A stretch of DNA of 64,000 bases from Larkinella punicea (lineage in GTDB: Bacteria; Bacteroidota; Bacteroidia; Cytophagales; Spirosomataceae). The notes under the pieces were generated by a model. That model was not told the DNA's origin. It worked only from the letters and a program-made list of their open reading frames with translations, and made no database searches. Below are positions 1 through 8,518 of the stretch, in pieces; position 1 is the stretch's first letter, and every line of letters begins with the position of its first letter. A program made the position numbers and the translations under genes. Location of the stretch: assembly GCF_003334855.1 (NCBI RefSeq), contig NZ_QOWE01000025.1, positions 1-64,000 on the forward strand. The letters run 5' to 3'.

Positions 1-1
1 T

Positions 2-103
2 TTCAAAGAACTACAAGCCAACGTCATTCTGGAAGTCCTCGACTTACCCAACGGCGTTGAGCTACTCAGAAAATACTTAGCACACCAAGCCCGAAGGAGT
101 TAA
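2..103 (+). CDS. C-terminal fragment of an unidentified protein
   Basis: An open frame enters from the left edge, encodes 33 residues and stops at TAA 101-103. The visible tail reads as a plausible soluble helix (VILEVLDLPNGVELLRKYL). I cannot assign a family from so little sequence. It ends before two stacked palindromes (127-204 and 242-406), so these follow its 3' end. Confidence 0.45.
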   Translation, partial: FKELQANVILEVLDLPNGVELLRKYLAHQARRS

Positions 104-126
104 ACCAATCCTTCGTACAGTACTGA

Positions 127-204
127 TGTAAAATGATGAATGAAAAATGGAAAAGTAGGCTGGCACATTCCAACACTTTTACATTTTTCATTCACCATTT
201 TACA
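127..204. repeat. Intergenic inverted repeat, ATGAAAAATG family
   Basis: The left arm begins TGTAAAATGATGAATG and the right arm is its near-exact inverse, with roughly 33-base arms and a loop of about 10. The same word set recurs in the palindrome at 60738-60834, so it belongs to a dispersed family. It could form a terminator-like stem for the gene ending at 103; no strong T-run follows. Confidence 0.7.
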
Positions 205-241
205 TTTGTAGCCCGGTTTTACAGGAGTTGTAGCCTAATTG

Positions 242-406
242 TTTGCCCCGTTAGGGGTTCAACAGCGTAGCGTCGGTAGCAATCCGGGCAATGTTTCTCG
301 CGTAACGTGCCGTAAGGTACGTAACCCTTCACCGCATCGGTCGCGTACCTTACGTAAATAACATTCGTCTACCGACGCTGCGCTGTTGAGCCCCTGACGG
401 GGCAAA
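242..406. repeat. REP-like palindromic element, uninterrupted copy
   Basis: The outer arms are inverse copies: TTTGCCCC plus AGCGTCGGTAG on the left, CTACCGACGCTGCGCTG plus GGGGCAAA on the right. The inner part carries a second partial palindrome with GTGCCGTAAGGTACG at 307-321 and CGTACCTTACG at 344-354. A homologous element split by an IS110 insertion flanks 19788-21051, so this copy acts as an unoccupied paralogue. It fills the otherwise gene-free stretch 104-426. Confidence 0.75.
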
Positions 407-426
407 AAATCGGCTCAACGGCTTTT

Positions 427-2130
427 TTAAATCCGCATCGCTTTCAACTCCTGAACGGCAAAGTTCGCTGCGCGGGCCGAGAGTGCCATGTAGGTCAGCG
501 ACGGATTGACGCAGGCCGATGAGGTCATGCAGGCACCGTCGGTAACGAAGACGTTTTTGACGGCATGAATCTGGTTGTTGCCGTTAAGCACCGAGGTTTT
601 GGGGTCCCGGCCCATGCGGGCGGTTCCCATTTCGTGAACGGCCTGGCCGAGAACCGAACCCTGATCGTAGGTTTTCACGTTGATCAACCCAGCTTTTTCG
701 AGCATTTCCTGCGCATCGTTGAGCATATCGACCCGCATTTTCTTCTCATTTTCGCCAATTTCCGCGTCAAAGACCAGCATCGGCATTCCCCATTTATCGA
801 GTTTGCTTTTATCCAGATACATCCGGTTTTTGTATTCGGGCAGTTGCTCGCCAAACCCGATCAGGCCCATGTTCCAAAGCCCCGGTTTGGTAAGTTCCTC
901 CTTCAGCGACGCTCCAAAGGCCAGTTCGGCCACCTGATGCTGCCAGCCCTGCCGACCACCACCGCCCTGGTAGCCAAAACCGCGCAGGTAATCGCGCTTG
1001 TCCGACCCGATGTTGCGGTAGCGGGGAATGTAAATGCCGTTGGCCCGTCGCCCGTAATAATACCGATCCTGTCCGCCTTCCCACTGCCCATTGGCCCCGA
1101 TCCGGAAGTGGTGGTCCATCAGATTGTGGCCCAGTTGACCCGAATCGTTGCCCAGACCGTTCGGAAACCGGTCAGAAACCGAGTTCATGAGCAGGGCCGT
1201 GGAGGCCATGGCGCTGGCACATACAAAGATGACCTTCGCAAAATACTCCTGGCTTTCCAGCGTCTGCGCGTCTTTTACCCGAACGCCCGAGGCCCGTTGT
1301 TTCTGGGCGTCGTAGATCACCTCCGTCACCACAGAATGGGGGCGGAGGGTGAGTCTACCGGTTTTGACGGCGGGGGGGAGTGTGCAGGATTGGGTGCTGA
1401 AATACGCGCCATACGGACACCCCCGAATGCACTGGTTTCGGTATTGACAGGGCGACCGGCCATTGTCGACGTGGACTTTCTGCGCTTCCGACAAATTGGC
1501 GGTGCGTCCGATGGTCATTACCCGGCCCGGATAGTTTTTCTCGATGCTTTTCCGGACCTCTTTTTCCACCAGAAACATATCCATTGGAGCAATGAACTCA
1601 CTGTCGGGAAGTTGCGGCAACCCCAGTTTTTCGCCCGAGATTCCTGCAAATTTTTCCACGTAGGAATACCAGGGGGCAATGTCTTTGTAGCGGATCGGCC
1701 AGTCGATGCCGATGCCTTCTTTGGCGTTGGCTTCAAAGTCGATGTCACTGAACCGGTAGGACTGCCGCCCCCACATGATGGATTTGCCGCCCACGATGTC
1801 CGGGCGCAGCCAGCGAAACGGTTTTTCCTGCCGGTACGACGCATCGGCACCGGGCATCCAGTAGGTCGGAACGGTTTTCGCGGCATCCGGCGGGGCCTGC
1901 GGGTATTTTAGGGCCAGATCGCCCAACCGGGTCATTTCCGGCATTTCCCAGGGCGCTTTCAGGGCTTCGGTATAGCCTGTTACGTGTTCGAGCGGACGTC
2001 CCCGCTCCAGCATCAGGACCCGTAATCCTTTCTCCGTCAATTCCTTGGCGGCCCAGCCACCACTGACCCCCGACCCAATCACAATGGCGTCGTAGGTTTG
2101 GGCTTTTACCGCATCGATGTTGAGATTCAT
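427..2130 (-). CDS. GMC-family FAD-dependent oxidoreductase
   Basis: This 567-residue protein is a glucose-methanol-choline type dehydrogenase that probably oxidises a sugar or alcohol. The N-terminus has the FAD dinucleotide fold IGSGVSGGWAA (about residues 18-28) and LMLERGR. The C-terminus has HEMGTARMG, where the family's catalytic His lies, and the VNPSLTYMALSARAA segment typical of the GMC C-domain. A Cys-rich stretch (CQYRNQCIRGCPYG) is common in the bacterial branch. It lies 32 bases downstream of a gluconate 2-dehydrogenase subunit-3 gene, the usual partner. No signal peptide is seen; export would rely on the partner's Tat-like leader. The substrate cannot be told from sequence. Confidence 0.9.
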   Translation of the reverse strand: MNLNIDAVKAQTYDAIVIGSGVSGGWAAKELTEKGLRVLMLERGRPLEHVTGYTEALKAPWEMPEMTRLGDLALKYPQAPPDAAKTVPTYWMPGADASYRQEKPFRWLRPDIVGGKSIMWGRQSYRFSDIDFEANAKEGIGIDWPIRYKDIAPWYSYVEKFAGISGEKLGLPQLPDSEFIAPMDMFLVEKEVRKSIEKNYPGRVMTIGRTANLSEAQKVHVDNGRSPCQYRNQCIRGCPYGAYFSTQSCTLPPAVKTGRLTLRPHSVVTEVIYDAQKQRASGVRVKDAQTLESQEYFAKVIFVCASAMASTALLMNSVSDRFPNGLGNDSGQLGHNLMDHHFRIGANGQWEGGQDRYYYGRRANGIYIPRYRNIGSDKRDYLRGFGYQGGGGRQGWQHQVAELAFGASLKEELTKPGLWNMGLIGFGEQLPEYKNRMYLDKSKLDKWGMPMLVFDAEIGENEKKMRVDMLNDAQEMLEKAGLINVKTYDQGSVLGQAVHEMGTARMGRDPKTSVLNGNNQIHAVKNVFVTDGACMTSSACVNPSLTYMALSARAANFAVQELKAMRI

Positions 2131-2162
2131 AGTAGTTTACTGATAGGGAGCAATTTGTTCGT

Positions 2163-2705
2163 TTACAAGGCCCAAACCTTCTGACCCGGTTTCAAAGGAA
2201 CGTCGCCCTGGAACCGGCCCGGTACGGGGAGGTAGGCCAGGGTTTGGGTAGCCCCGGTTTCCGAGGTAAAATAACCGACGATGGTGAGTTCGCGAAGGAT
2301 GAGGAAAAAGGGCTTTTCGCGCTGGGTTAGCTGTTTGACAATCTCCGTTCGTTCCGGGATGCCGAGTTGTGAAAACGGTTTTTGGAAAGCCGCCTGACTC
2401 AGGGCGTCGGTCTGTTGCAATCCGTTTAGAAACAAATCCTGCTGGGCCGGGGCGGTGCAATGGCCGATGACATGCCCGATAAACAGATGAACTCCCGCGG
2501 CTTTCGCGCCGGGTGTATCCGTGGTCGGAAGGATAATGTCCGCCAGATCGGCCATGAGTTTTTGCTGGGCGTCCGAAAAGATCAGGGGAACCCCGGCGGT
2601 GGGTTCGCCCCGGAGGGCGGCCTGAACCGGAAGCGATAAGGTGGCTCCTACCAGTAGAGCCAGTCGTTGCAAAGCCTCCCGGCGAGGCATGAAAGGAGTA
2701 GACAT
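2163..2705 (-). CDS. Gluconate 2-dehydrogenase subunit 3 family protein
   Basis: A 180-residue small subunit that normally pairs with a GMC flavoprotein, assisting its export and electron transfer. I start at ATG 2705 (MSTPFMPRREAL), because the upstream in-frame codon is TTG. The leader has a twin-arginine-like RREALQRL followed by a hydrophobic stretch (ALLVGATLSLPVQAAL), consistent with Tat export. The body has family-like segments LADIILPTTDTPGAKAAGV and VGYFTSETGA. It precedes the GMC gene and is very likely co-transcribed with it. No cytochrome subunit is present nearby. Confidence 0.85.
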   Translation of the reverse strand: MSTPFMPRREALQRLALLVGATLSLPVQAALRGEPTAGVPLIFSDAQQKLMADLADIILPTTDTPGAKAAGVHLFIGHVIGHCTAPAQQDLFLNGLQQTDALSQAAFQKPFSQLGIPERTEIVKQLTQREKPFFLILRELTIVGYFTSETGATQTLAYLPVPGRFQGDVPLKPGQKVWAL

Positions 2706-2878
2706 TACTTGGATCAATTTAATAGAGAGTTGGTAAAAAGCAAGATTGGAGCTACTATTGGGGGAAAGCGGGGAATGCTTCCGGTTTACTCACCGGGGTT
2801 TAAAAGAAGGAGTAAAGCAGCCAGGGATTCCATTTTTTCACCGCTGTCAGGCCACATTTTGGGGGACGAAGCCCGTTG

Positions 2879-3946
2879 TCAGGGTTGTGGAGCCATCAGC
2901 GGCAGCGCTACGGTAAAATGCGAACTGTCGGAGGTGACAATCGGGTCGCTTTGGGCCAGCAGGCGGTATTTGGCTAAAATGTTGGAAAGCCCTACCTGGT
3001 TGGAAGCCACTCGCCCGGTTTTCCGCTGGAGGTTGTTCCGAACCACCAGGCGACCAACCTGTGTGGTTTTAATTTCGATCAACAGTGGTTTGCTGGCGTG
3101 GATCACGTTGTGTTTGACGGCGTTTTCAACGAGCATCTGCAACGTCAATGGAGGAAGCTGGTAGGCAAGAAATGGCTCGGCAATCACTATTTCCAGGCGA
3201 ATACCGGCACCATAGCGGGTTTTAAGCAAATGAAAATACGACTGGATGAAGGTCATTTCGGTTTCCAGGGTAGTCAGTTCGCCTTCGTTTGTCTGGAGCA
3301 GATACCGGTACACCTTCGACATTTCATCGACAAACTCCTCGGCCCGGTCAGGTTCGTCGGCAATCAGCGACGACAGCGAATTGAGGCTGTTGAACAAAAA
3401 GTGCGGATTGACCTGACTTTTCAGGCTCTCGTACTGACTTTGCAGATTGACCTTCTTCAACTGCTCCTTTTCCAGCGTATTCTCGCGCCATTTATTCAGC
3501 GAGTAAACGCTTTCATCGATACCGACCGACACCAGATTGGCCGCCAGATTGAGCAGCAGGATCTGTCCGGTGGCCGCCGGATTATGGTGATACCCAAACA
3601 AGTGGAACGTTTCATAGATGAAAATTCCCCCCAGAACGAAGCAGGGTGTTACGAGCACAAACACCAGCAGCAAACGCCAGACCCGCTGCCAGGTCTGGCC
3701 CAGGTTCGGATACCGCTGAATCACCCACTGGGTCAACTGGTCGAGGGTGAACAAACAGAGACTGCCAATGGTCAGGTTCAGGAGGGTGGCCCACAGAAAA
3801 GTCCCCAGGTGAGTGAGATAGCGATCACCTACCACCCAGTAAGAAATAAGCGGGATGAACCAGGGAAACAGCAGCAAAAAGTGCCACTGGCTCTGTTTCC
3901 GAAGACGCGGAAAATGACGAAACAAGCTGAAAATAAATGACTTCAT
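2879..3946 (-). CDS. LytS-type membrane histidine kinase
   Basis: 355 residues: about four N-terminal membrane helices (residues 20-135), then a His_kinase (LytS/YehU) domain with the phosphoacceptor region NPHFLFNSLNSLSSLI near residue 180 and an N-box LQMLVENAVKHN. The later ATP-binding part reads VRNNLQRK and VGLSNILAKYRLL, matching the Bacteroidota LytS subclass that lacks a classic DNGxG box but keeps GLxNI. A second, related kinase lies directly upstream on the same strand, and neither has an adjacent LytTR regulator. The input signal is unknown; both probably sense through the membrane region. Confidence 0.85.
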   Translation of the reverse strand: MKSFIFSLFRHFPRLRKQSQWHFLLLFPWFIPLISYWVVGDRYLTHLGTFLWATLLNLTIGSLCLFTLDQLTQWVIQRYPNLGQTWQRVWRLLLVFVLVTPCFVLGGIFIYETFHLFGYHHNPAATGQILLLNLAANLVSVGIDESVYSLNKWRENTLEKEQLKKVNLQSQYESLKSQVNPHFLFNSLNSLSSLIADEPDRAEEFVDEMSKVYRYLLQTNEGELTTLETEMTFIQSYFHLLKTRYGAGIRLEIVIAEPFLAYQLPPLTLQMLVENAVKHNVIHASKPLLIEIKTTQVGRLVVRNNLQRKTGRVASNQVGLSNILAKYRLLAQSDPIVTSDSSHFTVALPLMAPQP

Positions 3947-4074
3947 AAACCGACCGTGTTCATCTTAATCTACTGATTTTGAATGAACGGAACCCGAAGA
4001 TAGTGCGTAAATTGGTTGATTGGCTGTCTGAATTGCGAAAAAAACGGGATGAATTGCGAAGAATTTCGTAGATA

Positions 4075-5151
4075 TCAGGGAGCGTTGTGGGGGGGCGTAA
4101 AACGCAGCAGCGGCAGCGATACTTCAAAATGCGTTCCGGTTTCTTCTACCCGGATCTCTTCCAGACCCAATTGCCGGTATTTAGCCATCAGGGTAGCCAG
4201 CCTGGCCTGCGAAAGATCCATTTTAACCGATTTTCGCTGGAGCGTATTCCGAACCAGCAGACGCCTGTTTGGGAGCATTTCGATGTGGATCGACAGCGGT
4301 TTCGTGACACTCATGACGTTGTGTTTAATCGCGTTGTCGATCAAAAGCTGGAGCGTCAGCGGAGGAAGCTGGGTGTCGGGGAAAGTCGGATCGGTCGGCA
4401 GGGCGATGCGCAGGGCCGGGCCGTAGCGGGTTTGCAATAAGGCCGAATACTGTCCCACAAAGTCCAGTTCGGTTTGTAAACTGACCAGTTCGTGGGTATT
4501 GGCCTGGAGCAAATACCGGTACACTTTCGAGAGTTGGTCAACAAATTGCTCAGCCTGTTTCTGGTCTTCCCCAATCAGCGACGACAGCGAGGTAAGGCTG
4601 TTGAAGAGAAAATGCGGATTGATTTTCATCTTCAGCGAGTCGAGCTGGTGTTGAAGGGTGGCCTGCCGGAGATGCTCGTTTTCGGTCTGGTCGCGGTGCC
4701 ACTGGTTGTAGGTGTAAAAAACATTCAGTGCCACACAGAAACAGAGATCAAAAATGAGCCCCAAAATCAGAATGGGACGAATGGCATCCCACGTAAACGG
4801 GACATTCAGGAGGGGGAAAAGACTGTAGATGAACACATCCAAAACCGCCAATCCGATGGTGATCAGACCCACAACCGCCAGCATCACCAGCGTGCGGTGC
4901 GTGGCCCGGAGCACGTCGGGATACCGGCGAATGACTCCGCGAACGGCCAGCGTGAGGGTGATGACCGAAAACCAGTAGAGCCCGAAAACCACCGTTGTAC
5001 CCAACAAAAACACCCGAACGTCGCTGAAATATCGGGGGCCAACGAAATAATAATTGCCGACGGGAAACAACACCGGCATCATCAGGATGTGGTACCAAAG
5101 CTCCCAGCGGGAGAAAAAAGGAGTCAATCGGCGGGAAGACCTTTGAATCAT
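4075..5151 (-). CDS. LytS-type histidine kinase with degenerate ATP-lid motif
   Basis: 358 residues, same architecture as the next gene: membrane helices over about residues 15-150, then KINPHFLFNSLTSLSSLIG and the N-box LQLLIDNAIKHN. Where the neighbour has VGLSNILAKYRLL, this protein has QARLATLMAKYRQL, so the Gly-Leu and Asn-Ile of the lid are gone. ATP binding may be weakened; it may act as a partner of the neighbouring kinase. The two genes are tandem paralogues separated by about 130 bases. No cognate response regulator is adjacent. Confidence 0.83.
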   Translation of the reverse strand: MIQRSSRRLTPFFSRWELWYHILMMPVLFPVGNYYFVGPRYFSDVRVFLLGTTVVFGLYWFSVITLTLAVRGVIRRYPDVLRATHRTLVMLAVVGLITIGLAVLDVFIYSLFPLLNVPFTWDAIRPILILGLIFDLCFCVALNVFYTYNQWHRDQTENEHLRQATLQHQLDSLKMKINPHFLFNSLTSLSSLIGEDQKQAEQFVDQLSKVYRYLLQANTHELVSLQTELDFVGQYSALLQTRYGPALRIALPTDPTFPDTQLPPLTLQLLIDNAIKHNVMSVTKPLSIHIEMLPNRRLLVRNTLQRKSVKMDLSQARLATLMAKYRQLGLEEIRVEETGTHFEVSLPLLRFTPPHNAP

Positions 5152-5338
5152 TCGAAAAAGCCGTCGGGGCTATCGGTTTTGCTGATTTTTCGTCCAAAGG
5201 TACAGTTTTTTACAGGATGCTTCAATCCGGAGAAAAAGCGAATGGTTGCCTGATTTGAACAGTATTCGACCGGAAGGTTGCCTTTTTTTTCAAATTTGGG
5301 GCATCTTTGCAGCAACCTTTTGCCACCAGCATTTTTTC

Positions 5339-6100
5339 ATGACTTTCCAAACCCAGACTGCCATCGTAACGGGCGCAGGCATCGGCATCGGTTTTGCCAT
5401 TGCCCGCCAGCTTACCCGCCAGGGTGCTTCCGTTTTACTCAATGACCTCGATGAGGTAGCGGCTCAGCAGGCAGCCGACCGCATTCAGCAGGAAGGTGGC
5501 CGCTGTTTGGCGTATCCCGGCGATGCTTCCGACGTCGCCTTCATTCAGGGCATGGTCGATAAAGCCGTTGCGGAATTCGGCAAACTGACCATCGTCGTTG
5601 CCAATGCCGGCATTACCATCTTCGGCGATTTCTTCGATTACCAGCCCGAAGCCTTTCAAAAAGTGGTTGATCTGAACCTGCGGGGAAGCTTTTTCCTGAC
5701 CCAACGGGCTGCCCGCCAGATGCGGAGTCAGAACGAAGGAGGCAGCATTTTGCTGATGTCGTCCGTTACGGGCCATCAGGCGCATCCGGGACTGGCCGCC
5801 TACAGCATGACCAAAGCCGCGCTGGAGATGCTGGCCAAAAACCTCGTGCTCGATCTGTCGCCCTGCGGAATCAACATCAATGCCGTGGCTCCGGGGGCGA
5901 CCCAAACCGAGCGGACGCTCGATGATCCGACCTATGTGCCGATTTGGTCGCGGATTACGCCGATGGGCCGACCCGCCACCGTCGACGATATTGCCAATGC
6001 TGCCCTGTTTCTGGTTTCGCCCCAATCGCGCCACATCACAGGCCAGAGCCTGGTGGTCGATGGCGGCTGGACAGCAGTGAGTCCTCCGCCGGTTGAATGA
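5339..6100 (+). CDS. SDR-family oxidoreductase
   Basis: A 253-residue NAD(P)-dependent short-chain dehydrogenase. I chose ATG 5339 (MTFQTQTAIVTGAG) because the Rossmann strand normally begins within ten residues; the longer frame would add 31 unrelated residues. Visible motifs are TGAGIGIG (cofactor), NAGIT, the catalytic Ser in LLMSSVTG and YSMTK (Tyr/Lys). A TTG (5278-5280) and CATCTTTG (5302-5309) upstream resemble a Bacteroidota promoter. The gene is divergent from the kinase pair and convergent with an EamA transporter. The substrate is unknown; 3-oxoacyl or sugar alcohols are typical. Confidence 0.9.
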   Translation: MTFQTQTAIVTGAGIGIGFAIARQLTRQGASVLLNDLDEVAAQQAADRIQQEGGRCLAYPGDASDVAFIQGMVDKAVAEFGKLTIVVANAGITIFGDFFDYQPEAFQKVVDLNLRGSFFLTQRAARQMRSQNEGGSILLMSSVTGHQAHPGLAAYSMTKAALEMLAKNLVLDLSPCGININAVAPGATQTERTLDDPTYVPIWSRITPMGRPATVDDIANAALFLVSPQSRHITGQSLVVDGGWTAVSPPPVE

Positions 6101-6180
6101 TTGCTTCGCCCTCAACCCCCTGAAGGGGCTTGAAAAACGGCGGATTCAAGCGTCCTTCAGGGGGTTGAGGGCGAAGCAAT
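6100..6180. repeat. Perfect 27-bp inverted repeat between convergent genes, CCCCTGAAGGGG family
   Basis: Arms at 6100-6126 and 6154-6180 are exact inverses (ATTGCTTCGCCC, then AACCCCCTGAAGG) with a 27-base loop. It sits between the stops of two convergent genes, where a bidirectional terminator is expected. The core CAACCCCCTGAAGG recurs at 32754, and similar cores occur at 14727, 42474 and 48025. Confidence 0.85.
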
Positions 6181-6183
6181 GAT

Positions 6184-7098
6184 TTATTTCCGGCCCAGGG
6201 TAATCAAGACCACACCCGATAAAATAACCAGGGCGGCCAGGATGGAATACGCGTTCAGGGTTTCACCGGCGAAGGCCCAGCCCAGCAGCATGGCAACCAC
6301 CGGATTGACGTAGGCATAGGTCGAAACCAGTTGCGGGGGGGCGTTCCGAGCCAGCCACGCAAAGGACGAAAAACCGATGATGGAGCCGAAAATGATGAGG
6401 TAAACCAGTGATCCAATGGCTTTTACCGGCGCATGTCCGATGCTCGTCAGTGTGACGTTCTCCGTAATCATGCTAAGCAGAAACAGCACCAGACCGCCCA
6501 CCAGCATCTGGATGGCACTGGAAATCAGTTGCGAAGGAAGCGTAAGCCGGGAAGAAAGCAGCGTGCCGACCGCCCACGAAACGTTCGCCACCATGATCAG
6601 GGCAACGCCTATCCAGGTATTGTTCGTCGACACCATTCCGGAACCGGAGGGTTGCACCAGCAGCGAAACCCCCATCAGTCCGAGCACCAGACCCGCCAGC
6701 GATAAGTTGGTGGGCCGGATGTGGCCGAAACCCACCCAGTTAAACAGAATAATGAACAGCGGAACCAGTGCGGCCAGCAGTGCGGCAATGCTCGACGGCA
6801 CGTATTGCAACGCAACCGACATGCTGCCGTTGGCAATCGTGAGCAGCAAGACCCCGATGATTCCCGCCGACAGCCATTGTTTCGGAGCCGGAACGGGGGT
6901 GCCGGTAAGCCGGGCATACAGGAATAAAATCAGCCCCGCCGTACTGAGCCGCAAAGATGCCATATACAGGGGCGGCATCTTCTCGGTCATGAAATGAACA
7001 AAAAGGTAGGTCGACCCCCACAAAACATACACGGAGATCAGGGCCATCCAAAGCGTCAGGCGCGGAGGCTGTACTTTATTAACGTAGACCGGATTCAT
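6184..7098 (-). CDS. EamA/DMT-family transporter
   Basis: 304 residues with about ten predicted membrane helices and two EamA repeats. It resembles YedA/RhaT-type drug/metabolite exporters: the first repeat begins LISVYVLWGSTYLFVHF, and the internal SSIAALLAALVPLFIILFNW is characteristic. The second repeat includes YAYVNPVVAMLLGWAFAGE, a common family signature. It probably exports a small metabolite or amino acid; the substrate is not inferable. It converges on the SDR gene over a perfect palindrome. Confidence 0.9.
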   Translation of the reverse strand: MNPVYVNKVQPPRLTLWMALISVYVLWGSTYLFVHFMTEKMPPLYMASLRLSTAGLILFLYARLTGTPVPAPKQWLSAGIIGVLLLTIANGSMSVALQYVPSSIAALLAALVPLFIILFNWVGFGHIRPTNLSLAGLVLGLMGVSLLVQPSGSGMVSTNNTWIGVALIMVANVSWAVGTLLSSRLTLPSQLISSAIQMLVGGLVLFLLSMITENVTLTSIGHAPVKAIGSLVYLIIFGSIIGFSSFAWLARNAPPQLVSTYAYVNPVVAMLLGWAFAGETLNAYSILAALVILSGVVLITLGRK

Positions 7099-7231
7099 TA
7101 CTCACTTTTCTCTTGGTTGTTTTTACAACACCAAAGGAATAGAAATATTTCCAGAGATGAACCGCAAATTTTTTTAATGGAAGTGATTAATTTTAATAAT
7201 AGTCAGAATGAAAACGGGATTAACGAATGGT

Positions 7232-7417
7232 TTAGTTGTCGCTTCCGGTCGTATACAGCGATAAAGGGGCTTTCTCGACCACCGTAAACTGGACGCTGTT
7301 GCTGAGGACCTGGCGGTACCGGTAAACATATAAGGTGAACAGCGTGTCGAAGAGGGTAGGATCGTCGGTGGTTTTCAGACGCCGGAGCAATTCAGTTACG
7401 TAGACGGTATCGTTCAT
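7232..7417 (-). CDS. Small hypothetical protein
   Basis: 61 residues starting MNDTVYVTELLRRLK. Acidic/hydrophobic helices dominate; there is no signal peptide or known motif. It lies 35 bases downstream of another short gene on the same strand, so the two probably form one transcript. I recognise no family. It is called a gene because of its ATG start, its position in tandem and the absence of a competing frame. Confidence 0.5.
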   Translation of the reverse strand: MNDTVYVTELLRRLKTTDDPTLFDTLFTLYVYRYRQVLSNSVQFTVVEKAPLSLYTTGSDN

Positions 7418-7452
7418 CGTTTCGTGGATTTAGAGGGAGGAAATCAGCAATT

Positions 7453-7839
7453 TTAGTCGTGAACGGTTGACTCAAACCAGTTCTTTAAAGGCGGGTGCTG
7501 TTGAAGCAAGTCATCAAACGACGTGTCTGTCTGTAAATTAACGGTTTTTAATGTGTTGATGTGTGCGTTAAATCGGCTTATGGAATCAATAGGTTCGTTG
7601 GAAATGCGGTGCGTGGAAGGCGGTAAATCCTGAATCAGTCGGGCCAGGGTCATGACCAGAGCCGCTTTGAGCCCCGCTAGTTTGGTCAATGCTTCTTCCG
7701 GGATGAGCAGGCGGTCGGTTTGGCTGAGTGCGTGGTTTAGAAAGTGATAATTGTGGTAGATTTCGTCAGCCGCCTGACCCCATTCGGGCAGCAGGTTGTT
7801 AAAATGAATCAGTGGATTAGGGCTTTGATAGGTACTCAT
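7453..7839 (-). CDS. Hypothetical protein, helical
   Basis: 128 residues starting MSTYQSPNPLIHFN. The sequence is mostly amphipathic helix (ALTKLAGLKAALVMTLARLIQDL) with no signal peptide, metal site or catalytic motif that I recognise. It is probably the first gene of a two-gene unit with the 61-residue protein downstream. The function is unknown. Confidence 0.6.
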   Translation of the reverse strand: MSTYQSPNPLIHFNNLLPEWGQAADEIYHNYHFLNHALSQTDRLLIPEEALTKLAGLKAALVMTLARLIQDLPPSTHRISNEPIDSISRFNAHINTLKTVNLQTDTSFDDLLQQHPPLKNWFESTVHD

Positions 7840-8146
7840 TCAGTGGACGGAGTTTTGGTTTGTGACAGGTAACGAAGGGCCGGGAATTCCTTTGTGCCGC
7901 TTCGTCACCCATTTAGATGTCACATCCCCGAAAAAGTAACACGCATTTTGGTGGCCTTTTTAAATAAAATTCCGGGGGCGGCCCGTCATCCGGAAGTAGT
8001 GTACTCATTGTCTGGAAAATAGGAAGCCCCGACCAAAACACAAACACGGTATTTCGTTCGGTCTACCACAAATTGACTATCGTTTTTACCGGTTCGCTTC
8101 CTGCGGAAAACCGCTTAGCCAAAGAATATAGAGCCCCTTACCAACC
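7840..8146. other. Gene-free spacer, nothing recognised
   Basis: About 300 bases between the start of the 7453-7839 gene and the hairpin after csbD. It should hold the promoter of the 128-residue protein on the minus strand. I found no convincing TAnnTTTG box, repeat or RNA fold in it. Confidence 0.5.
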
Positions 8147-8181
8147 GAAAACGCCGGCAGCTTGTGGCTGTCGGCGTTTTC
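8147..8181 (-). terminator. Hairpin terminator after csbD-like gene
   Basis: A 14-base stem GAAAACGCCGGCAG paired with CTGTCGGCGTTTTC around a 7-base loop. The A/T ends of the stem give a T-run on either strand. It lies 20 bases beyond the stop of the CsbD-like gene on the minus strand. Confidence 0.75.
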
Positions 8182-8201
8182 AATTCGGACACTCGTATGA
8201 A

Positions 8202-8387
8202 TTACAGGTCGGCAGCAGCCTTCCGGATTTCGTCTTTCGTCTTCCCGGTTTTTTGCTGGAGTTTGCCCCACATTTCGTCTTCCTTGCCTTCTGCATACGT
8301 CAGATCGTCGTCGGTCAAATCGCCATAGGCTTGTTTGATTTTGCCTTTCAACTCATTCCATCCGCCTTTAAGGGTTGTCTCGTTCAT
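8202..8387 (-). CDS. CsbD-family stress protein
   Basis: 61 residues, full length for the CsbD family (PF05532), small helical stress proteins of unclear mechanism. The sequence shows [20 protein letters not shown] and [11 protein letters not shown], both typical of the family. Its ATG overlaps the stop of a 44-codon frame by four bases (ATGA), suggesting translational coupling to the genes upstream. A hairpin terminator follows. Confidence 0.92.
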   Translation of the reverse strand: MNETTLKGGWNELKGKIKQAYGDLTDDDLTYAEGKEDEMWGKLQQKTGKTKDEIRKAAADL

Positions 8388-8518
8388 GATTGATAATCGT
8401 TATAACGTGAGTGATCTGGTACATGATTCGGAAGAATCATACGGTATAAACCGGCGACGAGCGGAAAATGTTTGAGGTTTCGGAGCAAAAAAATAAGCCG
8501 CACCATCACCGGGATCAT
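8384..8518 (-). CDS. Possible 44-residue membrane peptide coupled to its neighbours
   Basis: A short frame from ATG 8518 ([16 protein letters not shown]) to TGA 8384. Its start shares one base with the upstream DUF2147 stop (TAATG) and its stop overlaps the csbD start (ATGA). Such double overlap is typical of real coupled genes but can occur by chance. The N-terminal half is hydrophobic and basic and could lie in a membrane. I know no homologue. Confidence 0.35.
   Translation of the reverse strand: MIPVMVRLIFLLRNLKHFPLVAGLYRMILPNHVPDHSRYNDYQS

Noticed and set aside
565-1911. Long plus-strand frame of 448 codons
   Set aside because: It is antisense to the GMC oxidoreductase, whose motifs are unmistakable; the translation has no recognisable domain.
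4492-5253. Plus-strand frame opposite the second kinase
   Set aside because: Rich in Gln/His/Asn, as expected of an antisense frame; the kinase motifs are on the other strand.
8073-8393. Plus-strand frame of 106 codons
   Set aside because: It covers the CsbD gene and its terminator on the opposite strand; no family features.
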